Shown piece by piece: positions 36,472 through 44,561 of a stretch of DNA of 64,000 bases. A model generated the notes under the pieces. The model saw only the letters and a list, made by a program, of their open reading frames with translations. It did not search any database and was not told the origin of the DNA. Position numbers and translations under genes: made by a program. This DNA is from Arthrobacter sp. PsM3. Its GTDB lineage: Bacteria > Actinomycetota > Actinomycetes > Actinomycetales > Micrococcaceae. The stretch lies in contig NZ_JARUXE010000024.1 in assembly GCF_030433895.1 (NCBI RefSeq), positions 1-64,000 of the forward strand, given 5' to 3'. The stretch's first letter is position 1. Every line of letters begins with the position of its first letter.

Positions 36472-36892
36472 GGTCCTTCTCCTTTCGTGACGGCTGCAGG
36501 ACAGCATTCGTTCCGGAACTCGGTTTCCCAAATTTGCGGGAGCCCGCAGGTAACGGGCACTCCTACACCAGATACTACTGGGCGAGTCTGGGAATGGCCT
36601 TAATGGGGGGCGCCACTCCGTGCCGGGAAATTGCGACGGACCGCCCCTGACCTGCCCAGACATTGCTCTGACATTGCCCCGACCGACCCGGCGGAGAGGG
36701 GCTTCATGTAGCGGCGAGTGCCCGGGATGCGGGCCGCTGCGGGGCACCTGCGCCCTACCTCCGGAGTGCCCTCCGCGGCCCCTGCGGGAGCCGATTGGTG
36801 TTTTCCCGCAGTTGTCCGTTATGCTTGATCTCGCTGCTTTTACGAGGTTGGCGGTCCGGATTCCGGGCCAACAATCGTGTGAAAGAAGTTGC
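36472..36892. promoter_or_regulatory. fhaA operon / tRNA-Leu divergent promoter region
   Basis: This 421-bp gap separates divergent transcription units and must hold the promoters of the seven-gene fhaA-pknB operon (minus) and tRNA-Leu (plus). TATGCT near 36821 is a weak -10 candidate for the tRNA. I could not identify convincing -35 elements, repeats or a small gene. Confidence 0.4.
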
Positions 36893-36975
36893 GCGCGAGT
36901 GGCGGAACGGCAGACGCGCTGGCTTCAGGTGCCAGTGTCCGAAAGGGCGTGGGGGTTCAAATCCCCCCTCGCGCA
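36893..36975 (+). tRNA. tRNA-Leu (CAG anticodon)
   Basis: A class II tRNA of 83 bases. Acceptor GCGCGAG pairs with CTCGCGC and is followed by A. The anticodon arm CTGGC-TTCAGGT-GCCAG presents CAG. A variable arm (TGTCCGAAAGGGCGT) and T-arm GGGGG-TTCAAAT-CCCCC complete the fold. CCA is not encoded. Confidence 0.97.
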
Positions 36976-36985
36976 CGCAAATATG

Positions 36986-37021
36986 AAAAGTACCCCGGTC
37001 TTCGGACCGGGGTACTTTTTG
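36986..37021 (+). terminator. Rho-independent terminator after tRNA-Leu
   Basis: A 15-bp perfect stem (AAAAGTACCCCGGTC, 36986-37000) with a TTCG tetraloop and a T-run ending at 37021. It starts 11 bases after the tRNA. Confidence 0.92.
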
Positions 37022-37110
37022 TTAACCGGGCGGTGCCGAAGCTGTGGGGGCTCCCCGGCGCGTTCTTCGCCCGGCCTCCGGAAGGTGCCCCGAACCCAGC
37101 CCGAACCCAG

Positions 37111-37173
37111 CAACGCGGGGTCACATCGCGCCCACCCCAGGCCCCGGGATGGGCGCTAAGTGACCCCGCGTTG
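37111..37173. repeat. 63-bp interrupted palindrome (REP-like element)
   Basis: CAACGCGGGGTCAC at 37111-37124 is perfectly inverted at 37160-37173. Within it, GCGCCCA at 37128-37134 is inverted at 37150-37156, giving a two-part stem. It lies between the tRNA-Leu terminator and the end of the tetR gene. It could be a terminator, but the long GC-rich arms and large loop suggest an interspersed palindromic repeat. Only one copy was seen in this window. Confidence 0.7.
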
Positions 37174-37199
37174 GTTTGATCCGAGGGCATGCTCAGCGG

Positions 37200-37886
37200 T
37201 CAGCCGCGGAGCGCCCCGAAGCGAGCGATCATCGCCTCAAGGCCCAGGTTGAACGCGACGTCGGCGGGCTTTTCGTAGCCTTCCAGGTCCTGCTGCTCGA
37301 CTGCTGCGGTGAAGTTCGGCGTCGAGTCAGCCATGCTTCCGGAGTCAAAAATGTCTGCCGGGGCCGTTACGTCATACGCTGAGCCAAAGATGAAGGACTC
37401 CAGGGCCACAATCGCCGAAATGATCCGCTCCTGCGGGAAACCCGCATGGCTGAATCCGGCGCTGACGGCCTCATACATGGCCAGTGTCTTGGGCGCGTCG
37501 GTCACCGGGAGCACGGCGATCACCGGGATCAGCGGCGTGTGCTTGGAGAACACGTCGCGGTAGCTCCAGGCCCAGCTGCGCACGGCCTGGTCCCACGGTC
37601 CGGACCCGAAGGCGGACACATCAACAAACGACGTCAGGTGGTCCTGGACCAGGACCAGGACGTCCCGTTTGGATGAGACGTGGTTGTACAAGGCCGACGG
37701 CGCCACGTTCAGCGTCCGGGCCAAAGCCGCCATGGTGAAACCGTCATACCCGCTCTTCCCGATGAGCTGCAGTGCCGCCGCGGTGATGCCGTCCTGGTCG
37801 AGGACGGCGGCAGCAGGCCTGCCCACCCGGCGGCGCGGTTTCGCGTCGTGGAGTGGATCTGCTGGGGCTCTGGTTGATGCCGGCAT
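37200..37886 (-). CDS. TetR-family transcriptional regulator of the putrescine module
   Basis: A 228-residue TetR/AcrR-type repressor. The N-terminal helix-turn-helix spans about residues 20-70 (VGRPAAAVLDQDGITAAALQ, TMAALARTLNVAPSALYNHV). The remainder is a helical ligand-binding domain resembling the TetR C-terminal class (WSYRDVFSKHTPLIPVIAV, ISAIVALESFIFGSAYD). ATG 37886 is preceded by GAAGGGCCAGGA; longer in-frame starts run into the divergent promoter. A perfect 23-bp palindrome at 38003-38025, between this gene and putrescine oxidase, is its likely operator. The inducer is plausibly a polyamine. Confidence 0.88.
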   Translation of the reverse strand: MPASTRAPADPLHDAKPRRRVGRPAAAVLDQDGITAAALQLIGKSGYDGFTMAALARTLNVAPSALYNHVSSKRDVLVLVQDHLTSFVDVSAFGSGPWDQAVRSWAWSYRDVFSKHTPLIPVIAVLPVTDAPKTLAMYEAVSAGFSHAGFPQERIISAIVALESFIFGSAYDVTAPADIFDSGSMADSTPNFTAAVEQQDLEGYEKPADVAFNLGLEAMIARFGALRG

Positions 37887-38002
37887 TCCTGGCCCTTCTG
37901 CTGTCGGTGTCCCTGGGTGCTCCCATTGTGCCCCCACTTTACCGGCGGAATTTCTTCGGCAGGAGGTCTTCCCTGGCGCTCCGGAAGGGTCTATAGTCGA
38001 TT

Positions 38003-38025
38003 CTAAATGAATGGCATTCATTTAG
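38003..38025. promoter_or_regulatory. Perfect 23-bp operator palindrome, putrescine module
   Basis: CTAAATGAATG-G-CATTCATTTAG is an 11-1-11 perfect inverted repeat. TATAGT at 37992-37997 just upstream is a probable -10 element for the putrescine oxidase gene, so a bound TetR dimer would block the start of transcription. The size and symmetry fit TetR-family operators. Confidence 0.85.
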
Positions 38026-38062
38026 TGGGCCGCATCACTTCAGCGGCCAGAGAGAGGACATT

Positions 38063-39454
38063 ATGCTGGAACTTGACCGCGACGTCGTTATCGTTGGAGC
38101 AGGCCCCGCCGGGCTGACCGCAGCCCGGGAATTGAAGAAGGCCGGCCTGAGCGTGGCCGTCCTGGAGGCGCGCGACCGGGTCGGCGGCCGCACCTGGACC
38201 GACACGATCGACGGCGCCATGCTGGAAATCGGCGGCCAGTGGGTCTCCCCGGACCAGACTGAACTGCTGGCGCTCCTCGACGAGCTCGCCCTGGAAACCT
38301 ACTCCCGCTACCGGGAGGGCGACTCCGTCTACATCGGCTCGGACGGCAAGCGCACTCTTTACACAGGCGACACCTTCCCGGTCAGCGAAACCACCGCCGC
38401 CGAGATGAACAAACTCACCGCCCTGCTGGATACCCTCGCCGCCGAGATCGGCCCCACCGAACCATGGGCGCACCCCAAGGCCCGCGAGCTGGACACCATC
38501 TCCTTCCACCACTGGCTGCGGGAGAACTCCACGGACGAGGAAGCCTGCAACAACATCGGCCTCTTCATTGCCGGCGGCATGCTGACAAAGCCTGCCCACG
38601 CCTTCTCCGCCCTGCAGGCAGTGCTGATGGCCGCCTCCGCCGGATCCTTCAGCCACCTCACCGACGAGGACTTCATCCTCGACAAGCGCGTCGTCGGCGG
38701 AATGCAGCAGGTCTCCCTGCTGCTCGCCGCCGAACTGGGGGACGACGTCGTCCTCGACAGCCCGGTGCGCGCCATCAACTGGGGTGTGGACGCCGGCGGG
38801 GACCACCGCGTGACCGCGGTTTCGGAGCGCGCTACCGTGAACGCGCGCTTCGTGATCATGGCCGTGCCGCCGAACCTCTATTCCCGGGTCTCCTTCAATC
38901 CGCCGCTGCCGCGACGCCAGCACCAGATGCACCAGCACCAGTCACTGGGCCTGGTCATCAAGGTGCACGCCGTCTACAGCACCCCGTTCTGGCGCGAGGA
39001 CGGCCTCTCCGGGACCTGCTTCGGTGCCGGCGCACTGGTCCAGGAGGTCTACGACAACACCAACCACGAGGACCCCCGCGGCACCCTGGTCGGCTTCGTC
39101 TCGGATGAGAAGGCCGATGCCATGTTCGAGCTCAGCGCCGAGGAACGCCGCCGCGCCATCCTCGAATCGATCGCCGGATTCCTCGGTGACAAGGCCCTCG
39201 AGCCCGAGGTCTACTACGAGTCGGACTGGGGCTCTGAGGAGTGGACCCGCGGCGCCTATGCCTCAAGTTACGACCTCGGCGGACTACACCGCTATGGCAA
39301 GGACCAGCACGCGCCGGTCGGCCCGATCTACTGGTCCTCCTCCGATCTCGCTGCCGAGGGCTACCAGCACGTCGACGGCGCCGTTCGGATGGGACGCCAC
39401 ACGGCAGCCCGCATCGTCGCAGCGGCAGACCGTGCCTCCGTCGCCACCAACTAA
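38063..39454 (+). CDS. puo: Putrescine oxidase (flavin amine oxidase)
   Basis: FAD-dependent oxidase converting putrescine to 4-aminobutanal with release of ammonia and hydrogen peroxide. The 463-residue product begins MLELDRDVVIVGAGPAGLTA with the dinucleotide motif, then LEARDRVGGRTWTD. It closely resembles the Rhodococcus and Kocuria putrescine oxidases as I recall them, including NIGLFIAGGMLTKPAH, PPLPRRQHQMHQHQSLGLVI, YYESDWGSEEWTRGAYA and the flavin-proximal EGYQHVDGAVRMG. It follows the operator palindrome and leads an operon with a Usp protein and an APC permease. Confidence 0.94.
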   Translation: MLELDRDVVIVGAGPAGLTAARELKKAGLSVAVLEARDRVGGRTWTDTIDGAMLEIGGQWVSPDQTELLALLDELALETYSRYREGDSVYIGSDGKRTLYTGDTFPVSETTAAEMNKLTALLDTLAAEIGPTEPWAHPKARELDTISFHHWLRENSTDEEACNNIGLFIAGGMLTKPAHAFSALQAVLMAASAGSFSHLTDEDFILDKRVVGGMQQVSLLLAAELGDDVVLDSPVRAINWGVDAGGDHRVTAVSERATVNARFVIMAVPPNLYSRVSFNPPLPRRQHQMHQHQSLGLVIKVHAVYSTPFWREDGLSGTCFGAGALVQEVYDNTNHEDPRGTLVGFVSDEKADAMFELSAEERRRAILESIAGFLGDKALEPEVYYESDWGSEEWTRGAYASSYDLGGLHRYGKDQHAPVGPIYWSSSDLAAEGYQHVDGAVRMGRHTAARIVAAADRASVATN

Positions 39455-39503
39455 TCCGTCCGTTCCACGCAACCCGCCCAACAGTTCAGAAAGGATCGGC
39501 CAG

Positions 39504-40427
39504 ATGCGTTATGTAGTGGGGTATTCAGCCAATGCCAGAGGGCACGACGCCGTAAACCTGGCTGTATCAATGGCGCTCGGGCGCGGAGCCAGCCTGGACC
39601 TTGTGCTGGTGGTCCCGGAAGTGCAGCAGTTCGGGGCCGCCCACGCACCCAGGGCCGGCTTCGAGCACCTGCTCAATGAGCAGGCGCAGGAGTGGCTCGA
39701 CCAGGCGCTGGCGTTGATTCCGCCCGGTGTCCCGGCCAAGGCCCACGTCCGCAGCGGTGATTCCGACGCGCACGCGCTGATCCAGGCCGCTGAGGAGTTC
39801 GGAGCGGACATGCTCATCATCGGCGCAACAAGCAACGGGATCTTCAAGCGGTTCTCGATCGGGTCGGTGGCCAGCGCACTGCTCCACGCCTCGACAGTTC
39901 CCGTGGCATTGGCACCGCATGGCTACCATCGCCAGGAGGCCCTGACCCGGATCAGTTGCGGGCTCGGAAACCGGGCGGGCGCTGAGAAGCTGCTCGATTT
40001 CGCCCTTGGGATGGCCGCCAACCGCGAAGTGCCGCTGCGCGTGGTGTCGCTTCTGGCGATCGACGGCGGCGACGCGGCCGATGCCGCGGAAGCCGCCGAA
40101 GCGGCTCGGGCGTACGCGGCGAAGCATCTTGCCGCGGCCCTGCCGGGCGGCGGGCAGGGCGTTCGGGAGGAGGCGAAGGCGGAGGTTGCCATTGCACAGG
40201 GCCGCAGCATCGAGGAAGCAGTGGACCGTCTGGATTGGGAAGACGGCGAGGTCCTGTTGATCGGATCGAGCAGGCTTGCCACGAGCCATTCCATCTTCCT
40301 GGGCAGCACGGCCAACCGCATTCTGCGTGCCCTGCCGGTGCCGATGATTGTGGTCCCGAGTGACTATGAGCTCAAACACCCCAACCGGCCAGCGTCGAAT
40401 GACTTCACCCGAGAGGCACAAAAATGA
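39504..40427 (+). CDS. Universal stress protein (tandem UspA domains)
   Basis: A 307-residue cytoplasmic protein with two UspA-like folds (about residues 1-140 and 150-290). Each ends in a nucleotide-binding-type segment: MLIIGATSNGIFKRFSIGSV then STVPVALAPHG, and VLLIGSSRLATSHSIFLGS then VPMIVVPSDYE. ATG 39504 has AAAGGATCGG upstream. It lies 49 bp after the putrescine oxidase gene and overlaps the permease by ATGA. Usp proteins are often fused or adjacent to transporters, so a regulatory role on the permease is a reasonable inference. Confidence 0.9.
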   Translation: MRYVVGYSANARGHDAVNLAVSMALGRGASLDLVLVVPEVQQFGAAHAPRAGFEHLLNEQAQEWLDQALALIPPGVPAKAHVRSGDSDAHALIQAAEEFGADMLIIGATSNGIFKRFSIGSVASALLHASTVPVALAPHGYHRQEALTRISCGLGNRAGAEKLLDFALGMAANREVPLRVVSLLAIDGGDAADAAEAAEAARAYAAKHLAAALPGGGQGVREEAKAEVAIAQGRSIEEAVDRLDWEDGEVLLIGSSRLATSHSIFLGSTANRILRALPVPMIVVPSDYELKHPNRPASNDFTREAQK

Positions 40428-41962
40428 GCGCGGAACACGCGATGGCCAAGGCCTCGCACGCCGGACAGCACGCCGAAGACCAGCACGGACTGAGCGAGAA
40501 GGGCCTGAAGGCAGGATCTGTGGGGCTGATTGGCGCTGTCGTCATCGGCGTTTCCTGTATCGCCCCGGCCTACACGTTGACTGCGGCACTTGGCCCCACC
40601 GTGGCGGAAGTCGGCGTGCACCTGCCGGCGATCTTCCTGGTGGGCTTTGTCCCGATGCTGCTGGTGGCGTTCGGCTACCGCGAGCTGAACAATGCCATGC
40701 CCGACGCCGGCACGTCCTTCACCTGGGCCTCGAAAGCCTTTGGCCCGTGGCTTGGGTGGATGGGAGGCTGGGGGCTCATTGCGGCGACCATCATCGTGCT
40801 CTCGAATCTGGCCGCCGTCGCAGTGGATTTCTTCTACCTGATGCTGTCGCAAATTTTCGGCAATCCGGACCTCGCCGATCTCACCAAAAACCTGCCGCTG
40901 AACATTGCCACCACATTGGTGTTCATCGCCCTCGCGTGCTGGATCTCCTATCGCGGCATGGAAACCACCAAGACGGTCCAGTATGTGCTCGTGGGATTCC
41001 AGCTGCTGGTGCTCGGCTGGTTCGCGGTGGCCGCGTTCAGCCACGTCGCCAACGGCACCGCCTTTGACGCCACAGCCATCTCACCTGACTGGTTCAATCC
41101 CTTCGCCGTGGAATCTTTCACGGCCTTTGCCGCCGGTGTTTCGCTGTCCATCTTCATTTACTGGGGGTGGGACGTCACACTGACCATGAATGAGGAGACC
41201 AAGAACCCGGAAAAGACCCCGGGCCGTGCCGCCACCGTCACCGTGCTGGTCATCGTGATCATCTACATGACCGTTGCCCTGGCCACGTTGTCTTTCGCCG
41301 GAATCGGCACCGAAGGTCTGGGTGCCGGAAACCCGGAGAACCAGGCCAGCATCTTCGCTGTCCTCGCCGGTCCGGTGATGGGCCCCTTCGCCATCCTGAT
41401 GTCCCTGGCCATTCTGAGCAGCTCGGCGGCGTCGCTGCAGTCCACGTTCGTCTCGCCGGCGCGGACCCTACTGTCGATGGGCCACTACCAGGCCCTGCCG
41501 AAGAAGTTCAGCAGGATCAGCCCCACACACAAGTCACCGAGCTACGCCACGATCGCCTCGGCGGTGGCTGCCGCCGCGTTCTACGTCATCACCCGCACGA
41601 CGTCGGAGAATGCGCTCTGGGACACCATCACTGCCCTGGGCATGATGATCTGCTTCTACTACGGCATCACGGCGCTGGCCTGCGTCTGGTTCTTCCGGGC
41701 CGAGGCATTCAGCGGAGCGCAGGCGTTCTTCTTCAAGTTCCTTTCGCCTCTCCTGGGCGGCGTCATCCTGCTGGTCATGTTCTTCAAAACCGCCTATGAC
41801 TCCATGGACCCGGCGTACGGGTCAGGCTCCTCGATCGGTGGTCTGGGCCTGGTCTTCATCCTCGGCACAGGAGTTATCCTGCTGGGCGTGGTGCTCATGC
41901 TGATCATGGCGAAGCTCCGGCCCGAGTTCTTCAAGGGCGAGGTGCTGGCCCGCGGAAACTGA
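40424..41962 (+). CDS. APC-superfamily amino acid/polyamine permease, probable putrescine importer
   Basis: A 512-residue transporter with about 12 transmembrane helices. The N-terminal helix signature IGAVVIGVSCIAPAYTLTAALGP (split as the family's unwound helix 1), YRELNNAMPDAGTSFTWASK and FIYWGWDVTLTMNEETKNPEKTPGRAA are typical of APC/YdgF-type polyamine and amino acid permeases. Its ATG overlaps the Usp stop codon. Co-transcription with putrescine oxidase makes putrescine the best substrate guess; sequence alone would allow other amines. Confidence 0.88.
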   Translation: MSAEHAMAKASHAGQHAEDQHGLSEKGLKAGSVGLIGAVVIGVSCIAPAYTLTAALGPTVAEVGVHLPAIFLVGFVPMLLVAFGYRELNNAMPDAGTSFTWASKAFGPWLGWMGGWGLIAATIIVLSNLAAVAVDFFYLMLSQIFGNPDLADLTKNLPLNIATTLVFIALACWISYRGMETTKTVQYVLVGFQLLVLGWFAVAAFSHVANGTAFDATAISPDWFNPFAVESFTAFAAGVSLSIFIYWGWDVTLTMNEETKNPEKTPGRAATVTVLVIVIIYMTVALATLSFAGIGTEGLGAGNPENQASIFAVLAGPVMGPFAILMSLAILSSSAASLQSTFVSPARTLLSMGHYQALPKKFSRISPTHKSPSYATIASAVAAAAFYVITRTTSENALWDTITALGMMICFYYGITALACVWFFRAEAFSGAQAFFFKFLSPLLGGVILLVMFFKTAYDSMDPAYGSGSSIGGLGLVFILGTGVILLGVVLMLIMAKLRPEFFKGEVLARGN

Positions 41963-42008
41963 GTCGCCGGCCCGTGGGAGTTCCGGGAAGGTCCTTCTTC
42001 CGGCAGCC

Positions 42009-42034
42009 ATTGGAAAGTAAGCACACTTACCAAT
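42009..42034. promoter_or_regulatory. Nested inverted repeat upstream of the PNPOx-like gene
   Basis: GTAAG-CACA-CTTAC at 42017-42030 is a perfect short inverted repeat, flanked by an outer ATTGG (42009-42013) and CCAAT (42030-42034). It lies about 55-75 bases before the start codon of the stress-type flavoprotein gene, a typical operator position. The binding protein is unknown. Confidence 0.6.
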
Positions 42035-42086
42035 AGGCTGGCGGGAGGGGGACCTTCCCCTTTCGGAACCAGAACGAGGTGACAGC

Positions 42087-42569
42087 ATGTCGGACGCAGC
42101 AAACATCAGCAAAGTTACGGACATCATTAACGATTCGCGGATCGGGATGTTCACCACCGTCAATGAAGAGGGCGCGCTGGTCAGCCGCCCGCTGGCCGTC
42201 CAGGACGTCAAGGACGACGGCGACATGTGGTTCTTCACGTCCGCCGCCACGTCCCAGGTGGCCCACGTCCGGGCGCACCCGGGCGTCAACGTCTCCTTCG
42301 GCAAGGGAACGGAATGGGTATCGGTGGCCGGGACGGCAGAAGTTGTCACCGACCGCCAGAAAATCCACGAGCTCTGGAACCAGATGGTCGAAGCCTGGTT
42401 CCCCGACGGCCCGGACACCCCGGAAGTGGTGCTGCTGCACGTCGACTCCGACTCCGCCGAGTACTGGACCAGCCCCGGAGGCACCGCAGCGTCTGTGTTC
42501 CAGTGGGTCAAATCCAAGGTCATGCACAGCCGGATGAGTGTGGGCGACAGCGGCACGGTGGAACTCTAG
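42087..42569 (+). CDS. Pyridoxamine 5'-phosphate oxidase-like general stress protein
   Basis: A 160-residue split-barrel FMN/F420-binding protein of the general stress protein 26 type. Landmarks are IGMFTTVNEEGALVSRPLAV, DMWFFTSAATSQVAHVRA, VSVAGTAEVVTDRQKIHELW and the C-terminal AEYWTSPGG. Such proteins bind flavin or deazaflavin; many lack true pyridoxamine phosphate oxidase activity. ATG 42087 lies 11 bases after GAACGAGGTGA. It is followed by a short tandem repeat and a convergent oxidoreductase gene. Confidence 0.88.
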   Translation: MSDAANISKVTDIINDSRIGMFTTVNEEGALVSRPLAVQDVKDDGDMWFFTSAATSQVAHVRAHPGVNVSFGKGTEWVSVAGTAEVVTDRQKIHELWNQMVEAWFPDGPDTPEVVLLHVDSDSAEYWTSPGGTAASVFQWVKSKVMHSRMSVGDSGTVEL

Positions 42570-42580
42570 GACCAGCGGCG

Positions 42581-42610
42581 TCCAGCGCCGTCCAGCGCCG
42601 TCCAGCGCCG
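42581..42610. repeat. Three tandem 10-bp repeats (TCCAGCGCCG)
   Basis: Three exact consecutive copies lie just downstream of the PNPOx-like gene and before a GC-rich stretch that may help end transcription. Probably replication slippage; no function is evident. Confidence 0.8.
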
Positions 42611-42649
42611 CGGCGGGTCAGCGGACCCGCCGCGCGCGCCGGCGCCGGC

Positions 42650-43288
42650 CTAGTCGATGATCTTCAGCCCGGTGGCCCAGTTGAAGGCCGCGTAGGCGGG
42701 GTTGGCCTGCAGCGCAGTCACGAGCAGCTGGAATCCTTCCAGTTCCCGGGCATGCCGCAGCCCGCCGACCCGCAGTGGCCGGAGACCGGCTGCTGCCGCG
42801 AACGAGGCGACCTGGTTGCCGGCTTCCTCCGAGTCCGTGGCGATGAAGACATCCAGGGGCATCCCGCCCGTCACCCCGGCCGTCAGCGGACCGGCGAACG
42901 TGGTGTTGAACGCCTTGACGACTGCTGCCCCCGGCAGCAGCGCGGCGATTTCCTCGGCGGCTGAGGACCCCGGGTCCACCGTCAGGGAATCGAAGGTGTC
43001 CACGTTGATCGGGTTGCTGATCTCCACCACGGTCTTTCCGCTGAGGGTGTCACCGTAGTGCGTTGCCACTTCCTTGGCCGGTCCGAAGTACAGGGCTAGC
43101 ACCACGATGTCGCCTTCCGGGATATCGCCCAGTCCACCGGACGTCGTACCGCCGCCCAGCTCGGCAGCCAGATTGGCCGCGTGCTCCGGGGCGCGGTCCA
43201 GGATTTGGAGTGAGCGTCCGGCTGCCACGGCGCGGGTGCCGATCGCCCGTGCCATGTTGCCGCTGCCGATGATGGTGATGTCTGACAT
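42650..43288 (-). CDS. NADP-binding oxidoreductase, NADPH:F420 reductase-like
   Basis: A 212-residue Rossmann-fold protein beginning MSDITIIGSGNMARAIGTRAVAAG, with the dinucleotide motif GSGNMA. The family core follows: DIVVLALYFGPAKEVATHYG, VVEISNPIN, AALLPGAAVVKAFNTTFA and PLDVFIATDSEEAGNQVA. Most members annotated as coenzyme F420-dependent NADP oxidoreductase share this fold, but the cofactor partner and substrate here are unproven. ATG 43288 has GGAAGGAAG upstream. It is convergent with the PNPOx-like gene. Confidence 0.85.
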   Translation of the reverse strand: MSDITIIGSGNMARAIGTRAVAAGRSLQILDRAPEHAANLAAELGGGTTSGGLGDIPEGDIVVLALYFGPAKEVATHYGDTLSGKTVVEISNPINVDTFDSLTVDPGSSAAEEIAALLPGAAVVKAFNTTFAGPLTAGVTGGMPLDVFIATDSEEAGNQVASFAAAAGLRPLRVGGLRHARELEGFQLLVTALQANPAYAAFNWATGLKIID

Positions 43289-43355
43289 GGTGCTTCCTTC
43301 CAAGGATGACGCTGGAACGCAGGGACAAAGCTAGGCAGGTGAGCTTCAAGACGTG

Positions 43356-43985
43356 TCAGCCGAGCGCCGGATCTGCGGCCGGGAATCCGGCGTCGCGGGT
43401 CGGTGCGTCGCGTCCGACGCCTGCGGCCCTTTCGGCCTCGGCGAGGGCTTCCTCCAGCCGCTCGACCGCCCGGGCATAGCCGGCGTCCGTCCCGGTGCGG
43501 AGCTGCTCCGCGGCCTTCATCGCACGGATCAGGGCGGCCGTCTCCGGCTGCCGCGGGTCACTCATGGCGGGGTAGTCGATGGCGTGCGCGGGGTCCATTT
43601 CGTAGCGCTGCCATCTGGCCAGGGCGCTGCGGTGCCGGGCCGCGGCCGCCTGGTTGCTGGCCGCCGTGTCCCGGGTGGAGCGCCGCTCCGCCTGCCAGCT
43701 GAAGATCCTGGGAGTCCAGAGGTAGGAGGAGGCCGCCGCGGCCGCGGCGATGACTCCGAGCAGCAGGCCGGACCACGGCGCCACCAGGGCGGGGAGGATC
43801 ACGGCCGGCGCAACGATGGCGAGTCCGGCGAAACCGTCCCAGAAGACGGCATCCGGCAGGCCGTCGTCGTCGGCCAGGTGCTTCCGGAGCAAATAGACCG
43901 AGGCTCCCGCAGCGCACACGACAAGGCAGGCCAAGGCGAGCAGTTGCCAGAGCGCAAAGGGGGCGGGCTCGAACAGAGACGGCAT
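43356..43985 (-). CDS. Two-helix membrane protein, function unknown
   Basis: Not recognised. The 209 residues from ATG 43985 (GGAGGTG upstream) contain two hydrophobic helices (LWQLLALACLVVCAAGASVYL and LAIVAPAVILPALVAPWSGL with further hydrophobic sequence, about residues 12-32 and 52-88). A cytoplasmic-type basic/alanine-rich helical region follows, with likely coiled-coil propensity near the C-terminus (AVERLEEALAEAERAAG). There is no signal cleavage site. Neighbours give no functional hint. Confidence 0.65.
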   Translation of the reverse strand: MPSLFEPAPFALWQLLALACLVVCAAGASVYLLRKHLADDDGLPDAVFWDGFAGLAIVAPAVILPALVAPWSGLLLGVIAAAAAASSYLWTPRIFSWQAERRSTRDTAASNQAAAARHRSALARWQRYEMDPAHAIDYPAMSDPRQPETAALIRAMKAAEQLRTGTDAGYARAVERLEEALAEAERAAGVGRDAPTRDAGFPAADPALG

Positions 43986-44131
43986 TCCAACACCTCCAGG
44001 GATCCCGTCCCGGGGCGGGCGCGGTTCCCTGATTCCATTGGAATCCATCGAGGGCGGGCCGTCAATGGCCCTTCGGCCGTTGCCGGGGGTCCGGTTCCCA
44101 CCCGGGGCCGTCCCGGCGTAGCCTAGGGCGC

Positions 44132-44515
44132 ATGCGACTGAAAATGTGCAGCATCCACGTCAAGGACCCCGCCGCGGCTTTCGAGTTCTACACCGGAATC
44201 CTGGGCTTCGAGAGCCTCATGGCCATCCCGGAGCACAACCTGTACATCGTGAAGGACCCGGCCGGGTCCGGCGGCGGATCGGTCGGGCTCCTGCTGGAGC
44301 CCAGCGATAATCCGATCGGGGCGGCCTACATGAATGGCTGCCACGACGCCGGGCTGCCCGCGATCGTCTTCGGGGTGACCGATGTCCGGGCCGAGTTCAA
44401 GCGGCTCACCGCCAAGGGCGTGATGTTCCAGGGCGAGCCCTCGGCGGGGCCCGGCGGCACGACGGCCGTGTTTGACGACGGGTGCGGGAACTTCGTCCAG
44501 CTCCATCAGGACTGA
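44132..44515 (+). CDS. VOC-family (glyoxalase/bleomycin-resistance fold) protein
   Basis: A 127-residue single-module vicinal-oxygen-chelate protein: MCSIHVKDPAAAFEFYTGIL at the N-terminus, FGVTDVRAEFKRLTAKGVMF and a C-terminal AVFDDGCGNFVQLHQD. Candidate metal ligands are His9, Glu in LLLEPSD and the C-terminal region. Members include metal-dependent lyases, dioxygenases and drug-binding proteins; the specific reaction cannot be assigned. It is convergent with the DUF5997 gene. Confidence 0.87.
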   Translation: MRLKMCSIHVKDPAAAFEFYTGILGFESLMAIPEHNLYIVKDPAGSGGGSVGLLLEPSDNPIGAAYMNGCHDAGLPAIVFGVTDVRAEFKRLTAKGVMFQGEPSAGPGGTTAVFDDGCGNFVQLHQD

Positions 44516-44534
44516 GCCCAGGACTGAGCCGGGA

Positions 44535-44552
44535 CCGGCCGCCGTCGGCCGG
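44535..44552. terminator. Short hairpin between convergent genes
   Basis: CCGGCCG at 44535-44541 pairs with CGGCCGG at 44546-44552 across a CCGT loop. It lies in the 46-bp gap between the convergent VOC and DUF5997 genes and could act bidirectionally. There is no T-run, so this is weak support. Confidence 0.4.
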
Positions 44553-44561
44553 CCAGAGCGG

